NCBI GenBank assembly: GCA_040768445.1
Contig: JAXGMV010000001.1
Location: 2,232,001-2,296,000, forward strand
Reading direction: 5' to 3'
DNA length: 64,000 bases
Source: JAXGMV01 sp040768445
GTDB taxonomy: Bacteria; Chloroflexota; Anaerolineae; Anaerolineales; Anaerolineaceae
Shown: in pieces, positions 52,606 to 60,917 of the stretch
How positions within the stretch are numbered: position 1 is the stretch's first letter
How the letters are laid out: every line of letters begins with the position of its first letter
The notes under the pieces: model-generated
Seen by the model: only the letters and a program-made list of their open reading frames with translations
Told to the model about the DNA's origin: nothing
The model's database searches: none
Program-made: the position numbers and the translations under genes

Positions 52606-55074
52606 ATGATGCGATTTGATCGTTTTACTGAAAGAGCCCAGGAAGCTGCACAGCGAGCAGCTGAAATCATACAACGTTATGGGCACAATCAAATTGATAC
52701 TGAACACATTTTGCTGGCACTGATTGAACAGCCAGAAGGTGTGATTACCCAAATTCTCAGCATGATAAATATCGAACCAAGTGTGCTGACAGAAAAGTTA
52801 GACAATATCTTACGCACAAGCCCAAAAGCCAATATTTTTGGTGGGGGTGCCGGGCAAATCTTTATCACGCCACGCGTCAAAAGGATTATTGATCTTGCCA
52901 ATGAAGAAGCAAATCGGCTGAAGGATGAGTACATTTCGACTGAGCATATCTTCCTGGCGATATTAAGCGAACGCAACACACCTGCTGCCAGGCTGCTTGA
53001 ATCGACTGGCATCAATCGTGAGAGGGTATTACAGGCGATACAGGAGATGCGCGGCGGACAAAAAGTTACTGACCCGCATGCTGAAACCCGATACAAGACA
53101 CTTGAAAAATACTCCCGCGACCTGACAACCCTTGCACGTGAGGGAAAACTCGACCCGGTCATAGGGCGGGATGATGAGGTACTGCGGGTGATGCAGGTGC
53201 TTTCCCGCCGAACAAAAAATAATCCAGTGCTGATTGGTGAAGCCGGTGTGGGTAAAACAGCAATCGTTGAAGGTCTTGCCCAAAAAATTGCGACCAATGA
53301 TGTACCGGAAATCTTGATGGGAAAGCGCGTCATATCACTCGATCTTGGTGCCATGATTGCCGGGTCGCGTTTCAGAGGCGAATTTGAAGAACGGCTAAAA
53401 GCTGCAATTGAGGAAGTCCAAAATTCACAGGGTCAGATTATTTTATTTATCGATGAACTGCACACCGTTGTCGGAGCTGGCGCTGCACAAGGTGCCATGG
53501 ACGCTTCCAATATGTTAAAGCCTGCACTGGCGCGTGGCGAACTGCAGTGTGTTGGCGCGACTACCCTGGATGAATATCACAAGCATATTGAAAAAGATGC
53601 TGCACTTGAGAGACGTTTTGCACCAGTTTTTGTTGATGAACCAAACGTTGAAGAAACCATTGAGATGCTGCAGGGCTTAAGGGACAAGTATGAAGCCCAT
53701 CATAATGTCCGTTTCTCTGATGAAGCCCTGGTATCAGCCGTAAAGCTTTCAGCACGCTATGTGACTGACAGGCGGTTGCCTGACAAAGCGATTGATTTGA
53801 TTGATGAAGCAGCAGCAAAATTACGGGTTGCCTTGTATTCGCTCCCACCTGAACTAAAAGCGTTGAAATCCGATTTGGACCGATTGATCACTGAGGAGGA
53901 GCAAGCTGGTGTTGAACGCGATTATGAGCGCGCTGCAAAGAAAAAAGCCGAACGCTTGCGCTTGCAGAGCGAATTTAATGAAAAAAGAAATAAATGGGAA
54001 TTGGAGCACAAGCTGGATGAGATCGTCGATGTCAACGACATCGCTTCTGTGATTGCACAGTGGACTGGTATTCCCCTCAACCAGATGATGGAAACTGAAG
54101 CTGAAAAGCTGCTGCACATGGAAGAGCGACTGCAGGAGAAAATTATCGGTCAATCTGAGGCTGTTTTGGCTATCTCTGATGCTATCCGGCGTGCCAGGTC
54201 GGGTCTAAAGGACCCAAGGCGACCCATTGGTTCATTTATATTTATTGGACCATCTGGCGTAGGAAAAACTGAACTGGCAAAAGTCCTGGCAGAATTTATG
54301 TTTGGTGATGAAGATGCATTGGTCAGGCTTGACATGAGTGAATACCGTGAGCAGCATACTGCATCACGCTTATTTGGAGCCCCTCCAGGTTACGTTGGTT
54401 ATGAGGAAGGCGGTCAATTGACTGAGGCTGTCCGAAGAAGACCGTATAGGGTGATTTTATTTGATGAGATTGAAAAGGCGCACCCAGAGGTTTGGAACTC
54501 ACTGCTGCAGATATTAGATGATGGCAGGTTGACAGATGGACAGGGTCGGACAGTCGATTTTCGAAATACCGTTCTAATTATGACCAGCAACCTTGGAACC
54601 GAGTTTGTGAAACGCGGCGGAACAGTCGGCTTCCTGCAGTCAAAAACTGAAGATGCTGAAGAACGTGAAGCACATGAGAAAATACAGAAAGCCCTAAAAG
54701 CCACCTTCAGACCGGAGTTTCTCAATAGAATAGATGAAACCATCGTTTTTGCGCCATTATCACAAGAAGATATGCTGAAAATTGTCGATTTACAAATGGC
54801 TGAGGTACGCGAAAGATTGGCTGAACACGGCTTGAAGGTAAATCTTACAGATGCAGCTCGAAAGTGGCTTGCAAGTGAAGGCTACAATGCAGAATTTGGC
54901 GCCAGACCATTGAAAAGAGCACTGCAGCGCTACGTTGAAAGTCCGCTATCAGTAAAACTACTTTCAGGTACTTTTGTCGAAAATGACACTGTGGTTGTTG
55001 ATGCTAAAGATGGCGAAATTACTTTCGAAGCTTTGAAACCAGATGTGGCTTCAGTTGAGGATAAGGATAGTTAG
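52606..55074 (+). CDS. clpC: ATP-dependent Clp protease ATP-binding subunit ClpC
   Basis: Hexameric AAA+ unfoldase that feeds proteins to ClpP, 822 residues. Two Clp_N repeats fill the first 150 residues. AAA module 1 has Walker A GEAGVGKT near residue 211 and LFIDELHT. A middle coiled region with an AAKKKAERLRLQSEF stretch marks ClpC rather than ClpB by its short length. AAA module 2 has GPSGVGKT near 548 and LFDEIEKAHPEV. The ClpP-binding loop V674-G-F is present, so it should dock to ClpP. clpP and mcsAB/ctsR are not adjacent. ATG 52606 has AAGGA 7 bases upstream. Confidence 0.96.
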   Translation: MMRFDRFTERAQEAAQRAAEIIQRYGHNQIDTEHILLALIEQPEGVITQILSMINIEPSVLTEKLDNILRTSPKANIFGGGAGQIFITPRVKRIIDLANEEANRLKDEYISTEHIFLAILSERNTPAARLLESTGINRERVLQAIQEMRGGQKVTDPHAETRYKTLEKYSRDLTTLAREGKLDPVIGRDDEVLRVMQVLSRRTKNNPVLIGEAGVGKTAIVEGLAQKIATNDVPEILMGKRVISLDLGAMIAGSRFRGEFEERLKAAIEEVQNSQGQIILFIDELHTVVGAGAAQGAMDASNMLKPALARGELQCVGATTLDEYHKHIEKDAALERRFAPVFVDEPNVEETIEMLQGLRDKYEAHHNVRFSDEALVSAVKLSARYVTDRRLPDKAIDLIDEAAAKLRVALYSLPPELKALKSDLDRLITEEEQAGVERDYERAAKKKAERLRLQSEFNEKRNKWELEHKLDEIVDVNDIASVIAQWTGIPLNQMMETEAEKLLHMEERLQEKIIGQSEAVLAISDAIRRARSGLKDPRRPIGSFIFIGPSGVGKTELAKVLAEFMFGDEDALVRLDMSEYREQHTASRLFGAPPGYVGYEEGGQLTEAVRRRPYRVILFDEIEKAHPEVWNSLLQILDDGRLTDGQGRTVDFRNTVLIMTSNLGTEFVKRGGTVGFLQSKTEDAEEREAHEKIQKALKATFRPEFLNRIDETIVFAPLSQEDMLKIVDLQMAEVRERLAEHGLKVNLTDAARKWLASEGYNAEFGARPLKRALQRYVESPLSVKLLSGTFVENDTVVVDAKDGEITFEALKPDVASVEDKDS

Positions 55075-55104
55075 AACAGTAACTTTATTGGGTCAAAATA
55101 ACGA

Positions 55105-55133
55105 CAACCAGCCGAATATCCGGCTGGTTGTTT
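55105..55133 (+). terminator. terminator after clpC
   Basis: CAACCAGCCG at 55105-55114 pairs with CGGCTGGTTG at 55121-55130 (10 bp, 6-base loop), followed by TTTGAT. It starts 30 bases after the clpC stop. The T run is short but the stem is strong. Confidence 0.75.
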
Positions 55134-55163
55134 GATATTGCCATATAAATCCGGTTTATACTT

Positions 55164-56840
55164 ATGCTTATGAAAGAAAAAGACGACGCGTTTGTTGACT
55201 TTTTATCTGACAATATTTTGTTCCATCATCTGGATAACGAAACGCTTGGCACCCTTTCGGCATTTTTTACACTTGTTGAGTATGACCGGGGCGCTTTCAT
55301 TATCAACCAGGGTGAACTTGATGAGTCGCTTTTTTTTATTCTTTCAGGCAAAATCAGGTTGACTTTGCAAGTAGCCGGTCGCGGCGAGGTATTAAAAGCT
55401 GGCATTATTGAACGGGGTGATTTGCTCAATTATGAGATGCTTGAGCCAGGAATCAAGGCACCTTACAGTGCAAGAGCTTTAACACCGGTGTCCATTGCAA
55501 AAATCGACAGAAGAAACTTGAGAATAGTTGTGAAGCAGTTTCCTGAGCTTTATCAACCCCTCTCAGTTTTATATCAAAGTCATAAAATGGCAGTTAGAAA
55601 AGGCTCTCATACTCGTTTTGCAGAGGAGTCGATATACTTCCTTGCCAGAAGACACCCCATTCACCTCGTATTTTCATTGTTGCTGCCGTTATTTTTTGCT
55701 GCGATAACACTTCCACTAATCAACGCTTTCTATCGATCGACTGAAATGACCAGTGGTTTATTGTTGTTTGGGCTTGATTTATTTATTGTTTTAGCCTGGA
55801 TTGTTTGGTGCATTATTGATTGGGTAAATGATTATGCCGTCATCACAAGCAGGCGGGTATTATTCGAAGAGAAAGTGATGTTTTTTTATCACAGTCAGCA
55901 CGAGTCACCGATGAGTGCCATCCTGTCAGTGACAGCGGCGACCTCATTGCTGGGAAGGTTATTCGCTTATGGTGATATTCTCGTAAAAACTTACACCGGT
56001 TTAATTGTTCTTCCAGGTCAAAAGAACCCATCATTGATAGTAGATATCATTGAAACATTGTGGAGCAGGAACAAAACCACTAACTCAGTTCATGAAAAAG
56101 AAGAGGTACAAACCACACTTCGCAGGGAATTAGGTCTTCCTATTATCCAAAGTGAAGGGGTTGTTGAAGACGAACAACCGACAGAAGAATACTCCAAGGC
56201 AGGGTCGCTTTTATCTGCCCTGGCAAATGTATTCTCACTCATCAAAGAAGAAGAAAATCAGGTTACGTATTGGACGCACTGGATCTTTTTAATAAAAGGA
56301 TTATTCCTGCCTACTGTCCTGTTTCTGGGGCTGCTCACTTTTTCGATTTACCGCACTTCTGGATTGATAAATTTCTTTTCAGACCCATCTTTTTATTTGC
56401 TTTTTGGCGTTTTGTTATCAGTAACCCTGGCCTGGTTGCTGTATAAATATTTCGATTGGCGTAATGATTATTATGTAATTTCTGATGAGCAGATTCTTGA
56501 TGTCTACAAGAAACCCCTGGGAAGAGAAGAAAAAAATTCTGCGCAAATAAAAAATATTCTGAGTATCGAATACAAGCGGTTAGGTATTATTGGTCTGTTG
56601 TTGAATTACGGCACAGTGTATATCCGTGTAGGGGACTCCACCTTGACCTTTGATAATGTGTATAATCCTGCATTTATCCAGCAGGCATTGTTCCGTAGAA
56701 TGGAAACACTGGAACAAAAATCAAACGAGGAGAGACAAATTTCGGAAAGAAACCGAATGGCAGAGATGATTGCAGCTTATCATCAAATGGTATCCAAAGA
56801 AAATCAATCGCCATTAGGTCAGGAAGATGATATAGATTAA
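55164..56840 (+). CDS. cNMP-binding domain fused to two membrane/PH-like modules
   Basis: Unusual 558-residue membrane protein. Residues about 15-140 form a cyclic-nucleotide-binding-type beta roll (FIINQGELDESLFFILSGKIRL, then IIERGDLLNYEML). Two modules follow, each a pair of hydrophobic helices plus a bacterial PH-like domain: helices at 170-225 with DYAVITSRRVLFEE, and helices at 385-440 with DYYVISDEQILDVYKK, then SAQIKNILSIEYKRLG. A charged linker separates them. It may sense a nucleotide or other ligand at the membrane; no output enzyme is present. ATG 55170 is an alternative start. Confidence 0.78.
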   Translation: MLMKEKDDAFVDFLSDNILFHHLDNETLGTLSAFFTLVEYDRGAFIINQGELDESLFFILSGKIRLTLQVAGRGEVLKAGIIERGDLLNYEMLEPGIKAPYSARALTPVSIAKIDRRNLRIVVKQFPELYQPLSVLYQSHKMAVRKGSHTRFAEESIYFLARRHPIHLVFSLLLPLFFAAITLPLINAFYRSTEMTSGLLLFGLDLFIVLAWIVWCIIDWVNDYAVITSRRVLFEEKVMFFYHSQHESPMSAILSVTAATSLLGRLFAYGDILVKTYTGLIVLPGQKNPSLIVDIIETLWSRNKTTNSVHEKEEVQTTLRRELGLPIIQSEGVVEDEQPTEEYSKAGSLLSALANVFSLIKEEENQVTYWTHWIFLIKGLFLPTVLFLGLLTFSIYRTSGLINFFSDPSFYLLFGVLLSVTLAWLLYKYFDWRNDYYVISDEQILDVYKKPLGREEKNSAQIKNILSIEYKRLGIIGLLLNYGTVYIRVGDSTLTFDNVYNPAFIQQALFRRMETLEQKSNEERQISERNRMAEMIAAYHQMVSKENQSPLGQEDDID

Positions 56841-56881
56841 CGGTAAAATATGTCAGACAATTGTACTTTGAGGTAGTAAAT

Positions 56882-57391
56882 ATGGCAGTAAATGAAATAG
56901 TAACACTTCCAAATCCAGTTTTACGCAAAAAGGCTGTAAAAGTTAACAGCTTTGATGATGATTTTCAAGAGCTGGTGAATAATATGATCTCTTTGATGAG
57001 AGAAGCACCCGGGGTTGGTCTTGCTGCGCCGCAGGTGGCGAAACAACTTCGCCTGGTGACTGTTGAGTATGGTGAGGAAGAAGAGAATCAACCTAAAAAA
57101 TTATACGTGGTGGCTAATCCTGAGATTATTAAACGGTCTGAGGAGATGGAAAATGGTATCGAAGGTTGTTTATCTGTTCCAGGTGTAATTGGTGATGTAG
57201 ACCGTCACGAATCAATCGTCCTTAAAGGTTTGAATCGACATGGAAAACCTGTAAAAATCAAAGCCTCCGGATGGCTTGCCAGGATATTTCAACACGAGAT
57301 TGACCACCTGGATGGCATTATCTTTACTGACCGCGCCAATGAAGTATGGAAGCCAAGCGAAGTTGAAGAAAAGTCATTAAAAGATGTTTAA
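56882..57391 (+). CDS. def: peptide deformylase
   Basis: Removes the formyl group from new proteins. From ATG 56882 (GAGGT 7 bases upstream; an in-frame ATG at 56861 is less likely) it has 169 residues. GVGLAAPQ at 44-51, EGCLS at 94-98 and HEIDH at 138-142 are the three metal-site motifs; the cysteine and both histidines that hold the metal are there. It is followed 3 bases later by recF, so the two are co-transcribed. Confidence 0.97.
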   Translation: MAVNEIVTLPNPVLRKKAVKVNSFDDDFQELVNNMISLMREAPGVGLAAPQVAKQLRLVTVEYGEEEENQPKKLYVVANPEIIKRSEEMENGIEGCLSVPGVIGDVDRHESIVLKGLNRHGKPVKIKASGWLARIFQHEIDHLDGIIFTDRANEVWKPSEVEEKSLKDV

Positions 57392-57394
57392 TTC

Positions 57395-58597
57395 ATGTAC
57401 TTAACCCATTTGTCATTGACTAACTATCGAGCATTTGCCCGCCTGGATATGGACATTCCAAGGCGGATTCTTTTGCTTTCAGGTGACAATGCTCAGGGTA
57501 AGACCAGTTTACTTGAAGCAGTTTATTACCTTGCGACAATGACTTCATTTCAAACGCAGAATGATCGTCAACTCGTCAGTTTTCATGCACCTGCTGATGA
57601 AGTAGTTGTTGGCCGCATTGTGGCAGATTATTCACGCAGTAATAAAATTCATCATCTTGAAGTTCGTTTGATTCAGGAAAGGCAAATTGATTCTACCTAC
57701 AGATTTAGGAAAGAAATTCTTCATGATGGCATTAAAAAGAACCTGCATGATGTCATTGGTCACTTCAATGCGGTAATATTTTTACCTCAGATGTCCAGGA
57801 TCATCGAAGATGGCCCAGAAGAAAGGCGCAAATATATAAACCTTGTCCTGGTACAGGCTGTAAGCAATCATTCTCGCTTGCTGTCGGATTACAACCAGGC
57901 ATTGAGTCAAAGAAACGCTTTACTCAAGCAAGTTTTTGAAGGGCGCAGCCCTCGTGATCAGATAGATTACTGGGACCAGATTCTTGCCAGGTTGGGAAGT
58001 GAAATTGTTCATACGAGAACAGTAGCTATTGAGGAAATGAATAACCTCGCAGCTGCCATTCACAGCCTCCTGACAGGTGAAAAAGAAATCTTACGATGCG
58101 AATACAGACCGGCATTCAATCCCGTTGAAAATGGTTCTGATCAGTATGCGTTACCACTCGGTTTGGCAAATGAAAAATCGCGTCTGACAACTGAAGAAAT
58201 CAACACTCGTTTTTTGGATGCTCTTGGGCGTATCCGACAGGAAGAAATCGTTCGGGGAATCACGACAATCGGACCGCATCGAGATGAGATCCGATATTTT
58301 GCCAATGGTATCGACCTTGGACATTTCGGTTCCAGAGGACAAATACGAACAGCAATTCTTTCGATGAAATTAGCTGAAGCGGCGTGGATGCATAAACGAA
58401 CAGGTAACTGGCCTGTGATTTTGTTAGATGAAATTCTGGCTGAACTTGACCAACACAGGCGCGAAGATTTACAGAAATACCTGGCTGATTATGAACAGTC
58501 AATCATGACTTCATCCGATGTTCACATGTTTTCAGATAAGTTCATAGAATCGGCATCTGTTTGGCGTGTCACAAGCGGACAAATAAGCCAGATTTGA
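57395..58597 (+). CDS. recF: DNA replication/repair protein RecF
   Basis: SMC-like ATPase that loads RecA at single-strand gaps, 400 residues. Walker A GDNAQGKT at residues 30-37, the signature GSRGQIRTAILSMKLAEA and Walker B VILLDEILAELD are all present, as is the N-terminal LTNYRAFARL. It usually neighbours dnaN/gyrB in bacteria, but here it follows def by 3 bases and is convergent with rsmG. The 22-base gap to rsmG has no terminator I can see. Confidence 0.96.
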   Translation: MYLTHLSLTNYRAFARLDMDIPRRILLLSGDNAQGKTSLLEAVYYLATMTSFQTQNDRQLVSFHAPADEVVVGRIVADYSRSNKIHHLEVRLIQERQIDSTYRFRKEILHDGIKKNLHDVIGHFNAVIFLPQMSRIIEDGPEERRKYINLVLVQAVSNHSRLLSDYNQALSQRNALLKQVFEGRSPRDQIDYWDQILARLGSEIVHTRTVAIEEMNNLAAAIHSLLTGEKEILRCEYRPAFNPVENGSDQYALPLGLANEKSRLTTEEINTRFLDALGRIRQEEIVRGITTIGPHRDEIRYFANGIDLGHFGSRGQIRTAILSMKLAEAAWMHKRTGNWPVILLDEILAELDQHRREDLQKYLADYEQSIMTSSDVHMFSDKFIESASVWRVTSGQISQI

Positions 58598-58619
58598 CAG
58601 AAATAAAACGAAGGCTTTC

Positions 58620-59348
58620 TTAAGTTATTGGGTTCTTGGCTGGCATACCTGTTCGCCTTGGATAACCATCAGGCGTACGGGCAATTTTGTCAATAACAAT
58701 CAAGTATCTGTCTTCGACAACCGTTGGCAGGTTAAGGTGCTTAATAACCCTAACCTCTCCACCCAACAGTTTAACAGCATTTTGGGCCTGGTGTAATTCT
58801 GCGGGGCCTGATGCGCCTTTTTGCGCAATCATGAAACCGCCAATTTTTAAGAGAGGCAGCAAATATTCTACCAGCGTGGGCAAATGGGCTACCGCGCGGG
58901 CAAGAGCCACATCATATTTCTCACGATGTTGTTTTGATTGCCCTAATTCTTCTGCACGAGTTTGGAGAATAGAAACATCGGATAGATCTAATTTGTTGGC
59001 AGCATTTTCCAGAAATGTTGCTTTTTTGCCTATTGATTCAACCAAAACAAGTTTAATGTTTGGAAAAAGAATTTTCAATGGAATACCTGGGAAGCCGGCA
59101 CCTGTTCCAATGTCAATCAAACGGTATCCGCCGAGTTCGCGCGCAACCAGAACACAACTGAGACTATCGAGAAAATGGCGTACTCGAATTCCCTGGGCAT
59201 CACGGATGGCTGTCAGGTTAAATTTTTGATTCCATTCCAATAACTCATTTTCAAATACTGAAAATTGATTAATCTGTAGTTCGTTTAACCGCGTTCCAAT
59301 CAGATCTTCCACCTGTTTTACAAAGTCTTCCATGGTTATTTTATTCAC
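58620..59348 (-). CDS. rsmG: 16S rRNA (guanine-N7) methyltransferase RsmG
   Basis: Methylates G527 of 16S rRNA using SAM. The 242-residue protein has NLTAIRDAQGIRVRHFLDSL, then LIDIGTGAGFPGIPLKI as the SAM-binding motif, LVESIGKKATFLENA and VALARAVAHLPTLVEYLLPLL, all characteristic of GidB/RsmG. The C-terminal 25 residues are an extension. Its start overlaps the upstream lipoprotein gene by 4 bases, so both probably share one mRNA. Loss of RsmG gives low-level streptomycin resistance in other bacteria. Confidence 0.95.
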   Translation of the reverse strand: MNKITMEDFVKQVEDLIGTRLNELQINQFSVFENELLEWNQKFNLTAIRDAQGIRVRHFLDSLSCVLVARELGGYRLIDIGTGAGFPGIPLKILFPNIKLVLVESIGKKATFLENAANKLDLSDVSILQTRAEELGQSKQHREKYDVALARAVAHLPTLVEYLLPLLKIGGFMIAQKGASGPAELHQAQNAVKLLGGEVRVIKHLNLPTVVEDRYLIVIDKIARTPDGYPRRTGMPAKNPIT

Positions 59349-60019
59349 TCCAATACTTGACGCAGCTTGTTGTTCTTGAACACAAGTAATTTTGACAGTT
59401 CGAAGATATCAATAGGGAGATCAATGCCAGGATTATGTAAATAATATACAAAGAAAACCGTTGATTTTGATCTGCCGATGAACAAATCAATGAGCAGATC
59501 ATCATTATCACAGGTGACCTGGCATATGGTACCCGTCAAAAACAACTGGATAGGTGTCACCGGTGTATCAGGTGTTAATAGGACAGAATTCTGCATGGTT
59601 GAAGGTAAATTTTTACCAGGTGCCTTTATTATTTGTAAAAGCCGGCGATCAAACACTGCGCGCTCAATCGCAACCACAGGTTCGATTGTACCGCTGGTTA
59701 TTAGTGCAAAATTGTCATTCTCACTGAACCCGTATTGTGTAATAGAGGTAATTTCAGCAAAAATAAACGACTCTGCGATTGCTTGACCGGCATTCAGTAA
59801 GCTGCTGGCTGCAGGGTCATCTTCAGCGACAGCAACAAACCCAAAAGGCAGGTCTTCTTCAGTCAGAGCAGTAACTGCAGGCGTGGTAATTTCACCACTT
59901 GATGAAGAGGCTTGTGATTCCGGTAAGGTGATTGGGGTACAATTACTTAACAGGAACCCCAATAGAACACACAGGCTTATATTAAAGGTTTTTTTATTTT
60001 TATATTTACTCAAGTTCAT
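59345..60019 (-). CDS. putative lipoprotein of unknown function
   Basis: The 224-residue protein has a lysine-rich N-terminus, a hydrophobic stretch and the lipobox LLSNC, so it should be lipid-modified at that cysteine and secreted. A serine/glutamate/threonine-rich linker follows, then a compact domain with no motif I recognise; two cysteines in CQVTCDN may pair. A TATAAT on the - strand at 60031-60026 sits very close to ATG 60019, so the transcript may be nearly leaderless. Conservation is unknown to me. Confidence 0.7.
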   Translation of the reverse strand: MNLSKYKNKKTFNISLCVLLGFLLSNCTPITLPESQASSSSGEITTPAVTALTEEDLPFGFVAVAEDDPAASSLLNAGQAIAESFIFAEITSITQYGFSENDNFALITSGTIEPVVAIERAVFDRRLLQIIKAPGKNLPSTMQNSVLLTPDTPVTPIQLFLTGTICQVTCDNDDLLIDLFIGRSKSTVFFVYYLHNPGIDLPIDIFELSKLLVFKNNKLRQVLE

Positions 60020-60083
60020 TCTCTTATTATAAATAACTCACAGGTTTATTTGTACCCTTATCAGCTAAGGAAAAAAGTAAACA

Positions 60084-60689
60084 ATGAATATTAAGGCAAT
60101 TATTTGGGATATGGGCGGCGTATTGCTGCGAACTGTCGACGGATCACATCGGGAAAAGTTGGCAGAAAAATTCGGCTTAACCCGACAGGAACTTGAAGGT
60201 GTCGTATTTTCGTCAGAGTCTTCCCATCAGGCGGAGAAAGGCATCATTGACGCAGACACTCATTGGAAATTTGTCAGGGACTATTTCAAGTTGTCGGATA
60301 ATGATCTGGTTGAATTCATTGAAGCATTTTGGGCTGGTGATGCGATGGATCATCAGCTGGTTACATATATTAATAAATTAAGACCAGTATATAAGACTGG
60401 ATTAATCAGTAATGCCTGGTCAAATGCGCGCAGTTTAGTGGACGAAGCACATCCCTTTTTATATGCATTTGACGAAGTGGTTTTTTCTGCTGAGGTCGGC
60501 ATGAGAAAGCCTGGCCTCGAGATCTATTTACTAATGCTGGACAGACTGGGTTTGCAGGGAGAAGAGTGTATTTTCATTGATGACTTTCCGCACAACCTTA
60601 TTGGTGCAGAGAAGGCAGGTTTTCAGGTGTTGTTATTCACAAATCCAACTGAGGTCACTGACCAATTGAACAAAATACTGAAGCGTTAA
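60084..60689 (+). CDS. HAD-superfamily hydrolase
   Basis: The 201-residue protein has the HAD core with a cap. IIWDMGGVLL carries an aspartate in the nucleophile position and GGVLL instead of the usual DxDGT; the second aspartate of the DxD pair is replaced by glycine. TGLISNAWSNA is motif II, GMRKPGLEIYLLML motif III and CIFIDDFPHNLIGAEKAG motif IV. The DMGGVL form is common in GMP/IMP 5'-nucleotidase-like and epoxide hydrolase-N-like HADs, which often still act as phosphatases. Substrate unknown. Confidence 0.82.
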   Translation: MNIKAIIWDMGGVLLRTVDGSHREKLAEKFGLTRQELEGVVFSSESSHQAEKGIIDADTHWKFVRDYFKLSDNDLVEFIEAFWAGDAMDHQLVTYINKLRPVYKTGLISNAWSNARSLVDEAHPFLYAFDEVVFSAEVGMRKPGLEIYLLMLDRLGLQGEECIFIDDFPHNLIGAEKAGFQVLLFTNPTEVTDQLNKILKR

Positions 60690-60709
60690 GCTGGTTGTGG
60701 ACTTTCTTG

Positions 60710-60718
60710 TGGTATAAA
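60710..60718 (+). promoter_or_regulatory. possible upstream rpoB promoter
   Basis: TGGTATAAA at 60710-60718, TGn plus a five-of-six -10, 21 bases after the HAD gene. No good -35. It could give a longer rpoB leader; the downstream promoter is far better. Confidence 0.3.
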
Positions 60719-60806
60719 CTAAATAACTGATAATTGATGGTCAGGGCAGGATAGATCATCAAGATAATATACTCTTCACGAAAATACCGGTATTACAGCA
60801 AAATTC

Positions 60807-60835
60807 TTGACCATCTATAGATACGTTGGTATAAT
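60807..60835 (+). promoter_or_regulatory. strong promoter for rpoB
   Basis: TTGACC at 60807-60812, exactly 17 bases, then TATAAT at 60830-60835 with TG at 60827-60828: both hexamers plus an extended -10. Transcription would start near 60842 and leave a leader of about 76 bases. Confidence 0.85.
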
Positions 60836-60853
60836 TACCAATTGGCTTAATTT

Positions 60854-60869
60854 AGGTATTAGCATACCT
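60854..60869 (+). promoter_or_regulatory. small hairpin in the rpoB leader
   Basis: AGGTAT at 60854-60859 and ATACCT at 60864-60869 form a 6-bp stem with a 4-base loop about 12 bases into the predicted transcript, followed by a T-rich stretch (TTGTGTATTGTTTT). It might cause a pause or partial attenuation. The stem is AT-rich, so this is tentative. Confidence 0.3.
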
Positions 60870-60917
60870 TTGTGTATTGTTTTAATTTTGTTGACCTGAA
60901 ATTGGGAGAGATAATTT

